Part shown: positions 31,455 to 38,617 of the stretch, in pieces
Position numbering within the stretch: position 1 is the stretch's first letter
Layout of the letters: each line of letters starts with the position of its first letter
Source: an archaeon
GTDB taxonomy: Archaea > Thermoproteota > Nitrososphaeria > Nitrososphaerales > CADDZS01
Length of the DNA: 38,617 nt
Assembly: GCA_029850555.1 (NCBI GenBank)
Contig: JARCRS010000071.1
Span: 1-38,617 of the forward strand
Reading direction: 5' to 3'
Notes under the pieces: generated by a model
Seen by the model: the letters and a program-made list of their open reading frames with translations, nothing else
The model's database searches: none
What the model was told of the DNA's origin: nothing
Position numbers and translations under genes: made by a program

Positions 31455-31757
31455 TCTGAAGGTTAAGATTCTTTCAAACCCATGGTCTGGAGAATTTTGT
31501 TTGATCATCCCTACGAACTTTCTTTTCTAACTGTTAGCTGGGATTGTCACGTTGTTTCGACTGCGGACTTGCACTCACCGCATCTAGAACTAATTGAGCG
31601 ACTGAACAAGAGGTTAGGCCGTAGGGCCTCCTCATAATCAGTAACGTGATGGACATTTTGATAGCCGCCATTGCGGTTTCATACCTGAGGAAGCATTCAC
31701 GCAGTCGTATTATAGGAGAAGGCTTTTTGAAAGACCGTCTCCTCCGATGAGTCAAAA
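31455..31757. other. Gene-poor stretch before tRNA-Leu
   Basis: About 300 bases without a gene I would call. On the minus strand around 31551-31676 a frame without a start codon reads NVHHVTDYEEALRPNLL and later CGECKSAVETT before a stop. It may be a worn protein remnant. A plus-strand ATG at 31643 opens only 31 codons. No promoter or terminator is convincing. Confidence 0.3.
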
Positions 31758-31935
31758 GCGAGGGTTGCAGAGCCTGGTCAATTGCGCGGGTCAAACGCAA
31801 TTTTTTGCTTTTGCGCGAAACTTAAGATCGCCTATTCTGCCCTAACAAGCGGAATGGCCACATAGGATTCAGGCTGAAAGCTGATAGGGTATCCCGTCCC
31901 TTAGGGGTTCGTGGGTTCAAATCCCACCCCTCGCA
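31758..31935 (+). tRNA. tRNA-Leu (CAG) with about two introns
   Basis: Acceptor GCGAGGG (31758-31764) pairs with CCCTCGC (31928-31934), discriminator A31935. The D arm GCA-GAGCCTGGTCAAT-TGC and T arm GTGGG-TTCAAAT-CCCAC are normal for archaeal tRNA-Leu, and the long variable arm TCCCTTAGGGGTTC marks a class II tRNA. The gene spans 178 bases; about 85 are expected. Joining CGGG (31787-31790), ATTCAGGCT (31867-31875) and CCCG (31893-31896) gives the arm CGGGA-TTCAGGC-TCCCG with anticodon CAG at 31870-31872. That leaves introns of about 76 and 17 bases. I did not find perfect bulge-helix-bulge motifs at these exact cuts, so boundaries may slide and the larger intron could be two. Confidence 0.72.
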
Positions 31936-32032
31936 CTGATTTTTTTCCCTTGAGGTCTTATCGTTGACAATATTAGGGCGGTGTAAAGTCTTTGAATTTT
32001 CGAGTTTCAGAGGGCCTTGTGGAGAAATCGAC

Positions 32033-32416
32033 TCATGAAGCTGCATTTTTCCAGTTATCGATTATCTTAAGGATTTTATCAAACGAGTCAAATTTTGTGA
32101 CGCCTTGAACAGTCAAGGAAAGCGTTCCCTTTCCCTCCCCCAGAAGGAAAAACAAAGCTATCACCTTCTCCCATCGAATTGAAGACCAAAGAACTTTTCC
32201 ATCATAAGGGACGTAGCCTTCGGCCATCTTCAGAATCAAGACTGCTTGGGCTTCAAGCCTTTTTTCAATTTCAACTGGCGTTGTCGATTCAACGCCAGGT
32301 TTCATTCCGCCAGCATACCTTCGTCCGAAGTCATCAGTTACAACAGCATATCTAAGGAAAGGAAGTTCAAAAAGTGAGTCTACGAGCTTCTGATAGGTCT
32401 CTTTTTCGGGAGTCAA
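32033..32416 (-). CDS. Uncharacterised roadblock/longin-like protein
   Basis: The protein has 127 residues, soluble. The opening helix (EKETYQKLVDSLFELPFLRY) and strand AVVTDDFGRRYAGGMKPGV, followed by KRLEAQAVLILKMAEGYVPY and three strands ending KGTLSLTVQGV, with a last helix FDKILKIIDNWKNAA, recall profilin-like/roadblock folds. I associate similar proteins with Thaumarchaeota (DUF6659-like), but this is memory, not a search. The frame starts at a TTG (32416). It is followed on the plus strand by tRNA-Leu, convergent. Confidence 0.55.
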   Translation of the reverse strand: MTPEKETYQKLVDSLFELPFLRYAVVTDDFGRRYAGGMKPGVESTTPVEIEKRLEAQAVLILKMAEGYVPYDGKVLWSSIRWEKVIALFFLLGEGKGTLSLTVQGVTKFDSFDKILKIIDNWKNAAS

Positions 32417-32492
32417 CTAGCCGGCTGCTAAAGGCCCTTTTTCACATATATGAAGATGACCCGTTTGCTTACTTCGCAGGAATGAAAAATTG

Positions 32493-33512
32493 TCAAATCG
32501 CGCGCGGCTTGCGGCTAGCGAGCGCCACTGAAACTTCACGCAAGGCTCTCGCAGAAATGTCACCCTCTCTTGGAGATGAAGCTCCAAGAGCAAACACGGG
32601 ATTCACACCTTCAGGAATCGTAGCTAATCGATCAAAAATTTGGGCGGGTCTTCCGATCAGTGAAAGCTCTTTCAGTAATTCATCACTTACGACGCTGCTC
32701 GCTTGTGCACTTCCTCCAGTGGAGTTCGCATTCTTTATTTCCTCAACGTCCTTGCCGAATCCAAGTTTGGTAAGATTTTGTGCATAATACTTCCCCATTG
32801 AAGCTATGTAAAATGAAATAAACTTTGAAACTTCTAGCTTTGCATCGACATCTTCTCTTTCATTACTCGTTACCCTTAGAGGTATGTACGCGAAAACTTT
32901 CTTTTTCCTTCCTAGACTCGCCTGCTCCACCAAATCAATGCATTTACCAAGTTTAGATATTGGGTAAAGAGTAACGATTGCCCCATCTGCAATTTTTCCC
33001 GCTAAGCTTAGATTCTTCTCTCCTATAGCTCCCAAGTAAATCGGCACTGGAGGAATCACTGGAGCAGCAAATAATCGAAATCGAGCTAGTTTCAAAATTT
33101 CTCCATTATAATCTACTGGCTCACCGCTCATAATCTTCCTTATCGCTTCGACATATTCTTCCGTTCGTTTCAATCCCCTTTCGAAGTGCATGCTATGGAA
33201 TGACTCGACCAATCCCTTGCCGCTAGCTCCAATGCCTAGCAGAAAACGGTTCGGCGCAAGTTGGTTCAAAGTTGCGCATGCCATTCCGATCGTCCCAGCT
33301 GATCGCGAAAATACGTTAACAATGCCGGTTCCGACCTTGATTCGTTTTGTTATTGAAAGTAAATGTCCTATCGTCGAAAATGCTTCTAGGCCCCACGCCT
33401 CGGGTATCCAGAAGTAACCGCAACCAGAATGGTCGGCCTGCAGTGCGATTGTCGTGAGAGCTCCAACTGAAGCTCCGCGCCAGTCAACTGTGACTCCAAA
33501 GCGGTCAATCAT
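32493..33512 (-). CDS. LLM-class F420-dependent oxidoreductase (Mer-like)
   Basis: The protein has 339 residues. The bacterial-luciferase-like TIM barrel is evident: GYFWIPEAWGLEAFSTIGHL, IKVGTGIVNVFSRSAGTIGM, RFLLGIGASGKGLVESFHSM, RTEEYVEAIRKIMSGEPVDY, PPVPIYLGAIGEKNLSLAGK and DGAIVTLYPISK. The pattern resembles 5,10-methylenetetrahydromethanopterin reductase and related F420-dependent enzymes rather than FMN-dependent luciferases. It would transfer hydride between F420H2 and an organic substrate. In non-methanogens the substrate is usually unknown. ATG 33512 precedes the barrel directly. No F420 biosynthesis gene lies in this window. Confidence 0.87.
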   Translation of the reverse strand: MIDRFGVTVDWRGASVGALTTIALQADHSGCGYFWIPEAWGLEAFSTIGHLLSITKRIKVGTGIVNVFSRSAGTIGMACATLNQLAPNRFLLGIGASGKGLVESFHSMHFERGLKRTEEYVEAIRKIMSGEPVDYNGEILKLARFRLFAAPVIPPVPIYLGAIGEKNLSLAGKIADGAIVTLYPISKLGKCIDLVEQASLGRKKKVFAYIPLRVTSNEREDVDAKLEVSKFISFYIASMGKYYAQNLTKLGFGKDVEEIKNANSTGGSAQASSVVSDELLKELSLIGRPAQIFDRLATIPEGVNPVFALGASSPREGDISARALREVSVALASRKPRAI

Positions 33513-33551
33513 TTTTAGCTACAATCTTTCCCGATAAAGGAACCATCCAGA

Positions 33552-33848
33552 CTAGCCGTAAAACGGGGTATCCAAGACGCCAGAGTCATCTTCTTTCTTC
33601 TTTGGCACCTTGAGCGCATTAATCGTATCTAATTCGACTTCAACATAACCTTTGGTATCCTTGACAATTGACTTTACGCTGCGTTCTACGGTCGAGTCTT
33701 TCCTTTTGAAAAGTATCTTAATTGTGTGGTAATCAAGCACGTTTATCTCAATATTAGGCTCAAGCTTACGAAGCTGATTAAGGCCTTTTTCATAACAAAA
33801 ATCGTTGTTATAGGTTGCATATAGTTCGCCTTTCTTCGGTTTTGGCAT
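33552..33848 (-). CDS. Uncharacterised small basic protein
   Basis: The protein has 98 residues. The Lys-rich start (MPKPKKGELYATYNNDF) leads to alternating strands (INVLDYHTIKILFKRK, GYVEVELDTINALKVP) and a disordered acidic/aromatic tail (DDSGVLDTPFYG). It looks like a small beta-rich nucleic-acid or ribosome-associated protein, but there is no recognised motif. It is 39 bases upstream of the F420-dependent enzyme on the same strand, so it may be its operon partner. Confidence 0.6.
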   Translation of the reverse strand: MPKPKKGELYATYNNDFCYEKGLNQLRKLEPNIEINVLDYHTIKILFKRKDSTVERSVKSIVKDTKGYVEVELDTINALKVPKKKEDDSGVLDTPFYG

Positions 33849-33995
33849 AACTTACTTTGCTCAAACGAATGAGTCTTTAATCTTATGGTAGTTAGGGATT
33901 TGCTTCGGAACGCGAACCAAAGAAGACTTTAATCCCATGATGGGAGGAACGATTCTGAGATAAGGGCATGTCCCATCTCTAGTGATATTTTCCTG

Positions 33996-34892
33996 ATGAG
34001 AGTACTTGTAACTGGAATAAACGGCTTCCTTGGCAAACATCTGGCAAACTACCTTCGAAGAAAGAAATTCGACCTAGTCGGCGTGGACATTATTCCAGGT
34101 AGCGAACTCGTGGGAGACATCACAGACTCTAATTATGTTTTTAGTACAATTGAAAAGGAGGATTTTGATGCTCTAATCCATCTTGCGGCTTTAGCAGACA
34201 TTAAGAGAACTACCTCCGATCCTTACACAACTTACAAGGTGAATGATTACGGTACTTTGAATATGCTTGAGCTCGCATCAAGGAAAAATGTATCTCGCTT
34301 CGTATACGCCTCTAGCGCGAATGTATACGGCGTTCCAGTAGATAGACCCGCAACAGAAATGACCCCATTCAACCCGAGACTTCCCTATGATTATAGCAAG
34401 GTTATTGGCGAGATGCTAGTGCGCAGTTTTGCGGCTCACAAGAACTTGAAAATCTCAATCACCCGTAGCTGGCTGCTTTTTGGAGAATGGGAACCGAACA
34501 CAAGAGCCGTACCTAGGTTCGTGCGAGCCTGTCTCGCGAACGAAAAGATTCCCCTCTTTAATGGAGGAAAGGATGTCACCGACCCAACTTATGCTGAAAA
34601 CTACGGAAGGCTCGTGGAGCTAATTTTGACGAACGACAAAGCGGTTGGAGAAGCGTTCAACTTTGGTTCCGGCAACCAAATGTCCATTAGAGAAATGGCG
34701 GAAACAATCAAGAAGATTACCAAGTCCTCTTCTGACCTCGAACTTCTCCCGCCAAGAACGGAGTTTGAAACAGAGCCCCAGATTTCCTATCCTAGCATTG
34801 ATAAATTGCGGAGAATTCTTGCCTACGAGCCTGTAGTGGGTTTTGACGAAGGAATCGCGAGAGTCGTAAATTGGATAAAGCAAAATGAATAA
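33996..34892 (+). CDS. NAD-dependent epimerase/dehydratase (extended SDR)
   Basis: The protein has 298 residues. The Rossmann motif GINGFLGKHL is at residues 7-16. VGVDI with an acidic strand end and HLAALADIKRT point to NAD binding. SSANVYG and YDYSK (about 133-137) provide the catalytic Ser/Thr, Tyr and Lys. RSWLLFGEWEP and FNFGSGNQMSIREMAETI are the nucleotide-sugar portion. It resembles UDP-glucose 4-epimerase and dTDP-glucose 4,6-dehydratase relatives; exact sugar uncertain. It would supply activated sugars for surface glycans. ATG 33996. Confidence 0.88.
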   Translation: MRVLVTGINGFLGKHLANYLRRKKFDLVGVDIIPGSELVGDITDSNYVFSTIEKEDFDALIHLAALADIKRTTSDPYTTYKVNDYGTLNMLELASRKNVSRFVYASSANVYGVPVDRPATEMTPFNPRLPYDYSKVIGEMLVRSFAAHKNLKISITRSWLLFGEWEPNTRAVPRFVRACLANEKIPLFNGGKDVTDPTYAENYGRLVELILTNDKAVGEAFNFGSGNQMSIREMAETIKKITKSSSDLELLPPRTEFETEPQISYPSIDKLRRILAYEPVVGFDEGIARVVNWIKQNE

Positions 34893-34936
34893 TCGAAAAA
34901 TTTAGGGCTAGAATTTCTCTTTGTGAACCGACAATT

Positions 34937-34945
34937 CTTATATAT
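34937..34945 (+). promoter_or_regulatory. TATA box of the L12 gene
   Basis: CTTATATAT lies about 35-43 bases before the ATG of the stalk-protein gene, matching an archaeal TATA element that would start transcription some 10 bases before the ATG. The short leader is consistent with a highly expressed, nearly leaderless message. Confidence 0.6.
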
Positions 34946-34979
34946 GGAATAGCGAAACTCGTTTGTTTGCGATTTCAAA

Positions 34980-35294
34980 ATGGAATACATTTACGCTGCG
35001 CTATTGCTTCACAAGCTTAAACAGCCTGTAAACGAGGACAATGTAAAGAAAGTAATGTCCGCTGCAGGCGGTGCGCCAGATGAAGTTAGGGTAAAAGCTC
35101 TTGTTTCGGCCTTGGGAGAAGTCAATATTGACGAAGCTCTCAAAAATGCAGCTGCCGCGCCTATTTCGGTAGCAGCAGCTCCATCTGCGGGAGGTGTAGC
35201 TCCAGCTCAAGCTGCAAAGCCGGCAGAGGAATCTAAAGAAGAAGAGAAGAAGGAAGAGCAGGCGCTCGAAGGCTTGTCAAGTCTATTCGGCTAG
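34980..35294 (+). CDS. rpl12: 50S ribosomal stalk protein P1/L12
   Basis: The protein has 104 residues. The N-terminal dimerisation part ([40 protein letters not shown]) and the Ala/Pro-rich hinge are followed by the charged tail [18 protein letters not shown], the typical archaeal P1 end which recruits translation factors. It forms the flexible stalk with L10. In many archaea it sits in an L11-L1-L10-L12 operon; here no such neighbour is seen, and an epimerase gene precedes it. ATG 34980 is right, and a strong TATA box is just upstream. Confidence 0.96.
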   Translation: MEYIYAALLLHKLKQPVNEDNVKKVMSAAGGAPDEVRVKALVSALGEVNIDEALKNAAAAPISVAAAPSAGGVAPAQAAKPAEESKEEEKKEEQALEGLSSLFG

Positions 35295-35466
35295 AAATTA
35301 CTCTGAATTCTTCTGCTAGGGAATAATGTGCAGCGCCGGGCTGCACAATGTGCACGATTTCTGGAAGCCTACGGTAGTAAGTAAATTTTCTATTTTACAT
35401 ATAGCCAAAGATCGTGGAATACCACCTACAAAGGAAGCGTGGATTGAATGAGGAATCTGAACTCTT

Positions 35467-35583
35467 TCAATCCATCGGATCAGAAAGCTTGTTTCGAAAT
35501 TCGCATTCTGGACATCGGGCGTATCGCTTTTGTTTTCCAACATAAGTCCAAAAATGGCCACAGCGTGCGCATTTCAAAGCCAA
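35467..35583 (-). CDS. Short zinc-ribbon protein, 38 residues
   Basis: From a TTG at 35583 a 38-codon frame ends in TGA 35467-35469. The product has CARC and CPEC pairs (residues 5-8 and 24-27) with GHFWTYVGKQKRYARC between them, a complete minimal zinc ribbon, then a short polar tail. I associate small zinc ribbons of this kind (LKC..CGH.W.Y.GK...YA.CP.C) with Thaumarchaeota, where they may bind nucleic acid. No ATG lies in frame; sense is open upstream to a stop at about 35625. The rest of the 35295-35832 gap holds nothing else certain. Confidence 0.6.
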   Translation of the reverse strand: MALKCARCGHFWTYVGKQKRYARCPECEFRNKLSDPMD

Positions 35584-35832
35584 ACCCTTTCTTGATAATC
35601 TCTTGTATCTTTGGTTGATTTAGTTTTTCGCTACCTGGCCTCGAGTGTCGATGAACAATGTATCCTCTGAGAATTATCATCGGAGAGGCTGAGAAGACTT
35701 AATATCTCGTATCAGATTTTCCTTTAAGAGTAATGAAGTACTGCAATTTTTCTTTTGGCTCTCAAATCTTATTGAGCGCATCAGAGAAGAGAAAAAGTCA
35801 GTTTTGTAAAGGAAAGGAGTTCGAAACATAAT

Positions 35833-36267
35833 TTGTCAGTAGCATTAGGGAATAGACGTTTCTCAGAAGAATTGGTCGGTATGGTCGGGAGAAGAGTCAG
35901 CGTAACGACAGGCGACGGTCATCAGTATGAAGGAGATCTGCTTGGCATCGACGACAAGCTGGATCTTGTTATGGGTTCAGTAATGGGAGCTCATGAGGGA
36001 AGCGTCAAAGTCGTTCTGAATGGGAGTTTCGTGAAAGAGATCTTGTTGCTCGAAAAACCATTCGATCTAAAGGCCTTAAACGAAAGGCTTGGAAGAGCTT
36101 TCCCCGGCATGACGAAACTTAGAGAAGACATCGGCGCGATACTCGTCATGGACTCGATCAAGGTCACCGAGAAAGGCGTCGTGGAAGGTGGAGATAGACT
36201 CTCTGCGACACGCGTCAAGCAGATTTATGACGAATTTGCTAGAGAAACAGTGCCCACCAAGAAATAG
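35833..36267 (+). CDS. Lsm/SmAP3-type archaeal Sm protein
   Basis: The protein has 144 residues. The Sm fold is at about 10-75 (LVGMVGRRVSVTTGDGHQYE, DLLGIDDKLDLVMGSV, VVLNGSFVKEILLLEKPF), with Sm1 and Sm2 motifs. A second C-terminal domain follows (about 80-140: ALNERLGRAFPGMTKLREDI, AILVMDSIKVTEKGVVEG). Sm fold plus this added domain is the SmAP3 architecture of archaea, as distinct from the 75-residue SmAP1. The protein would form a ring binding RNA. The start is a TTG at 35833 with AAAGGAG 13 bases ahead, a fair Shine-Dalgarno match. It is followed by tgtA 88 bases later on the same strand. Confidence 0.85.
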   Translation: MSVALGNRRFSEELVGMVGRRVSVTTGDGHQYEGDLLGIDDKLDLVMGSVMGAHEGSVKVVLNGSFVKEILLLEKPFDLKALNERLGRAFPGMTKLREDIGAILVMDSIKVTEKGVVEGGDRLSATRVKQIYDEFARETVPTKK

Positions 36268-36355
36268 TAATCCCGAGCGATAGAGAGGAGAAGCTCCTTT
36301 AGGCTTCTGTTGTCACTTTCTTCTTGACGACACAACCGGCGATTGAAAAGACCAA

Positions 36356-38002
36356 ATGAAATCGGATGCCCTTTTCGAGATTAAGGCAACAGATTTAGGA
36401 GGAAGAATAGGAAGCATTCGCACAAAGTCTTCTGAGGTTGAAACGCCTGCTCTTCTTCCAGTAATACACCCTGTCCGGCAGCTCGTACATTGCAAGGAGA
36501 TCAAATCAATGGGCTATGATGCCGTTATGACAAATGCCTATACTACTTACAGACGACTCTACGAAAGATCTAACGAAGGAATACACAAGATCATTGATTT
36601 CGATGGCACTGTCATGACAGATTCTGGAGGTTACCAGGTACTCGAATTCGGCGCAATTGACATTCAGCCTGAGGAAATGGCAAGATTCGAAGAAAAAATA
36701 GGTTCCGATATTGCAATAATACTAGATAGACCGACCGGCCTCGACGTTACTCGCAAGTTCGCCGCGTCAACTGTAAGGGAAACTCTGTCAGCAGCAGAAC
36801 GTACGAGCAAGATCATCTCTAGGGAGGATATAATTTGGACCCTACCGATTCAAGGGGGGAAATTCCTCGATCTAGTCTCAAAGAGTGCTAAATCTTCTGC
36901 CAAATTCGATTTCGGTTGTTACGCGCTAGGCTCACCCGTTGAGGTAATGATTGATTACGATTTTTCCTTGCTTGTTCGGATGATCTTGGCGAGCAAGATG
37001 CCTCTTCCGGACAATCGGCCCTTTCATCTCTTTGGCGCAGGCCATCCTTTGATCCTGCCCCTCGCGATAGCCCTGGGATGCGACATGTTTGATTCAGCTT
37101 CATACATGCTCTATGCCAAGCAGGATAGATACATTTCGCAAATCGGCACGGTGAGGTTGGATCAACTGGAATACTTCGGTTGCAGCTGCAAGGTGTGCGT
37201 CTCATTTACTCCGAATGAGCTCAAATCGCTTCCCAAAGATGAAAGGACACTTGCACTTGCACGACATAATCTCGCCATGTTAAAGCAAGTGATCGAGGAA
37301 ACAAAACAGGCAATTTGGGAAGGAAGGTTGTGGGAATATGCTCAGTCAAAATGCAGAAATCATCCGAAAGCCTTCGAAGCTTTTCGTGTTGCAGCTGCCT
37401 CTAGTGAAAAATCCCAAGATATCTTTGAGATAGGAACTCCAACATTCAAAGACAGGGGTCTCTTTAACTTTGAGAAGATAGATCTTTCAAGACCCGAACT
37501 GCAGCGATATCGTGAGAGAGTGAAATCAATTGATTTGTCTGAACGAAACACTCTTCTTATACTTCCTGAAACAAAGGCCAAACCTTTCCTAAAGTCAAAG
37601 ATATTTGAGGAGCTGCGAAATATTCTATCGGACCACATGGAATCTACACTAGTTACATTCCTGTGCCCTAATTTCGGTTTAGTCCCCGCCGAGCTTTCCG
37701 ATATCTATCCCCTTTCGCAATACACCAACACTTACCGTGAATTCCCATCAAGAGATCCGATACTTAACAGCAAAACTTGGATCAATATAGTTGTGCTTGT
37801 GCTTCGGGGAAAAAGCCTCGAGTTGGAGTGGCTTGATTCAGAGCTATCTATCTATCTTAATCTTCCAAGGAGAAATCTGAAGCTGATAAGGAGTAAGATG
37901 ATACGGTCTCCTAGGCGACAGACGAAAGTTAAGCTTGCACATTCATACAGAGATTTCAAGGGGGTGGTGCGAAAAGGTGTTTCAAGTGTAGATAGATTCT
38001 GA
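36356..38002 (+). CDS. tgtA: tRNA-guanine(15) transglycosylase, archaeosine synthesis
   Basis: The protein has 548 residues. It exchanges guanine-15 of archaeal tRNAs for preQ0 on the way to archaeosine. The catalytic TIM barrel (1 to about 340) shows DFDGTVMTDSGGYQV, DRPTGLDVTRK, FDFGCYALGSPVEV, HLFGAGHPLILPLAIALGCD with MFDSASYMLY, and the zinc site FGCSCKVC (C-x-C-x-x-C). The rest (about 360-548) is an ArcS-like/DUF5591 part (IGTPTFKDRGLFNFEKIDL; LPETKAKPFLKSKIFEELRN). A C-terminal PUA domain of the full-length enzyme is not evident; the last 45 residues are basic instead. ATG 36356. The stop overlaps the convergent PAC2 gene by 21 bases. Confidence 0.94.
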   Translation: MKSDALFEIKATDLGGRIGSIRTKSSEVETPALLPVIHPVRQLVHCKEIKSMGYDAVMTNAYTTYRRLYERSNEGIHKIIDFDGTVMTDSGGYQVLEFGAIDIQPEEMARFEEKIGSDIAIILDRPTGLDVTRKFAASTVRETLSAAERTSKIISREDIIWTLPIQGGKFLDLVSKSAKSSAKFDFGCYALGSPVEVMIDYDFSLLVRMILASKMPLPDNRPFHLFGAGHPLILPLAIALGCDMFDSASYMLYAKQDRYISQIGTVRLDQLEYFGCSCKVCVSFTPNELKSLPKDERTLALARHNLAMLKQVIEETKQAIWEGRLWEYAQSKCRNHPKAFEAFRVAAASSEKSQDIFEIGTPTFKDRGLFNFEKIDLSRPELQRYRERVKSIDLSERNTLLILPETKAKPFLKSKIFEELRNILSDHMESTLVTFLCPNFGLVPAELSDIYPLSQYTNTYREFPSRDPILNSKTWINIVVLVLRGKSLELEWLDSELSIYLNLPRRNLKLIRSKMIRSPRRQTKVKLAHSYRDFKGVVRKGVSSVDRF

Positions 38003-38617
38003 TCTTCCGATTTTCCGATCCTGCTGTTTTGTCATCTCTGTCTCTACGACTTCCGCTCCCTTGAGAAGAGGCTCTACATCAACCTTGAAACCGTAGCACC
38101 TCGACAGTATTTCAATCGAGGAGACTGCGGCTCTTGGATCAACACGATCAGTGCTTGAATACGCCAGTATTGCATAAGCCGGAAAATTATGAGCTTCAAA
38201 GTAGTTCAGCATGATAGCAACTGGCCCGACAATAATCTGCTCATCTTCGAGAAGCTTCGCTTCCTTTAGGACATTGTTAGGTTTGTATGCACTAGTATGT
38301 ACTAATCTGAATGCGGAGTCGTCGGTGCGGAGACTCAGATCAAGGCCCCCTACAAGTGCCACCTCTTTGAAACTAGCCTTTGTGATCCATTCTGAAAGCT
38401 TGCGGTAGAATTCTATTTCCGCCCCTCGATATGGTGGAACCTCCACCTTGAAGATTGTGAGGTCATCTTTCTGGAAAAATTCGTAAGGCGTAACAAGCTT
38501 TCCTTGACTAGTAGAGCCTACAGGTGAAACCGTTTCTGAATCAACGAAAGCTATCCGTTCGGCTTCTAGCTTCTGCACCAAGTACTTTATTGTCCAATAT
38601 CCCGCATACCCTATACC
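37982..38617 (-). CDS. PAC2-family protein (proteasome assembly chaperone-like), 5' end outside the window
   Basis: At least 211 residues; the N-terminus lies beyond the right edge. Open frame runs to the edge and reads GIGYAGYWTIKYLVQKL before VQKLEAERIAF, and an initial GxxGYWxxxYLVxxL stretch is typical of PAC2 proteins, so the TTG at 38581 is not the true start. Other core segments: FKVEVPPYRGAEIEFYRKLS, EVALVGGLDLSLR, PVAIMLNYFEAHNFPAYAIL, VSSIEILSRCYGFKVDVEPL. The family includes archaeal PbaA-like chaperones of the 20S proteasome. The last 21 bases overlap tgtA tail-to-tail. Confidence 0.87.
   Translation of the reverse strand, partial: GIGYAGYWTIKYLVQKLEAERIAFVDSETVSPVGSTSQGKLVTPYEFFQKDDLTIFKVEVPPYRGAEIEFYRKLSEWITKASFKEVALVGGLDLSLRTDDSAFRLVHTSAYKPNNVLKEAKLLEDEQIIVGPVAIMLNYFEAHNFPAYAILAYSSTDRVDPRAAVSSIEILSRCYGFKVDVEPLLKGAEVVETEMTKQQDRKIGRSESIYT

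Noticed and set aside
1-38617. CRISPR array, insertion sequence or rRNA
   Set aside because: No regularly spaced repeats, no transposase with inverted ends, and no rRNA-like stretch was seen.

Overview
The window is archaeal. Single genes that point this way are the short PurA, RadA plus a RadA paralog, an archaeosine-type tRNA-guanine transglycosylase, an acidic P1/L12 stalk protein, an Lsm (SmAP3-type) protein, an NFACT protein, AMMECR1, a Mut7-C RNase, a DUF373 membrane protein, Fap7-type and PAC2 proteins, and three tRNA genes interrupted by introns. The stalk protein and several short conserved proteins best fit the Nitrososphaerota/Thaumarchaeota side of the TACK group. This placement is inferred from memory of the families; no search was run. 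No ammonia-oxidation, methanogenesis or photosynthesis gene is visible. Starts other than ATG, mostly TTG, are common.

Region 1 (1-6850) looks like the wreck of an integrated element. A 5'-truncated tRNA-Glu ends at 132. Ten bases on begins a tyrosine recombinase gene that is frameshifted and has lost its catalytic C-terminus. A degenerate copy of the tRNA 3' end lies at 6828-6850 and could be the other attachment site. Between them are broken genes (a zinc-ribbon protein, the tail of a TrmB-like regulator joined to a truncated secreted-protein head, a VOC protein, a DUF3800 remnant), a nuclease-like ORF, a secreted protein, one intact VOC protein flanked by imperfect repeats, and an intact HAD phosphatase and metallophosphoesterase.

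Region 2 (6900-17600) is housekeeping. It holds SRPBCC, Fap7-like NTPase, COG1340 coiled-coil and DUF373 membrane proteins, cis-prenyltransferase, PurA with a small L22e-like protein, two uncharacterised proteins, OMP decarboxylase, Nudix hydrolase, myo-inositol-1-phosphate synthase (with a 15-bp palindrome in its promoter) and a convergent TrmB-family regulator.

Region 3 (17685-28600) is almost all on the minus strand: an 893-residue surface protein, RadA, AsnRS, a MurG-like glycosyltransferase, AMMECR1, Mut7-C, a CBS-domain protein with zinc ribbon, and an archaeal Rqc2/NFACT protein.

Region 4 (28761-38617) carries a three-helix membrane protein possibly related to EMC6, a RadA paralog, tRNA-Arg(CCT) and tRNA-Leu(CAG) with several introns each, pterin-carbinolamine dehydratase, an F420-dependent LLM oxidoreductase, an NAD-dependent epimerase, the L12/P1 stalk protein, a 38-residue zinc ribbon, SmAP3, TgtA and a PAC2 protein that runs off the right edge. 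Cis-prenyltransferase, glycosyltransferase, epimerase and surface protein would fit cell-surface glycosylation. AsnRS, NFACT, TgtA, L12 and the tRNAs serve translation. RadA and its paralog serve recombination.
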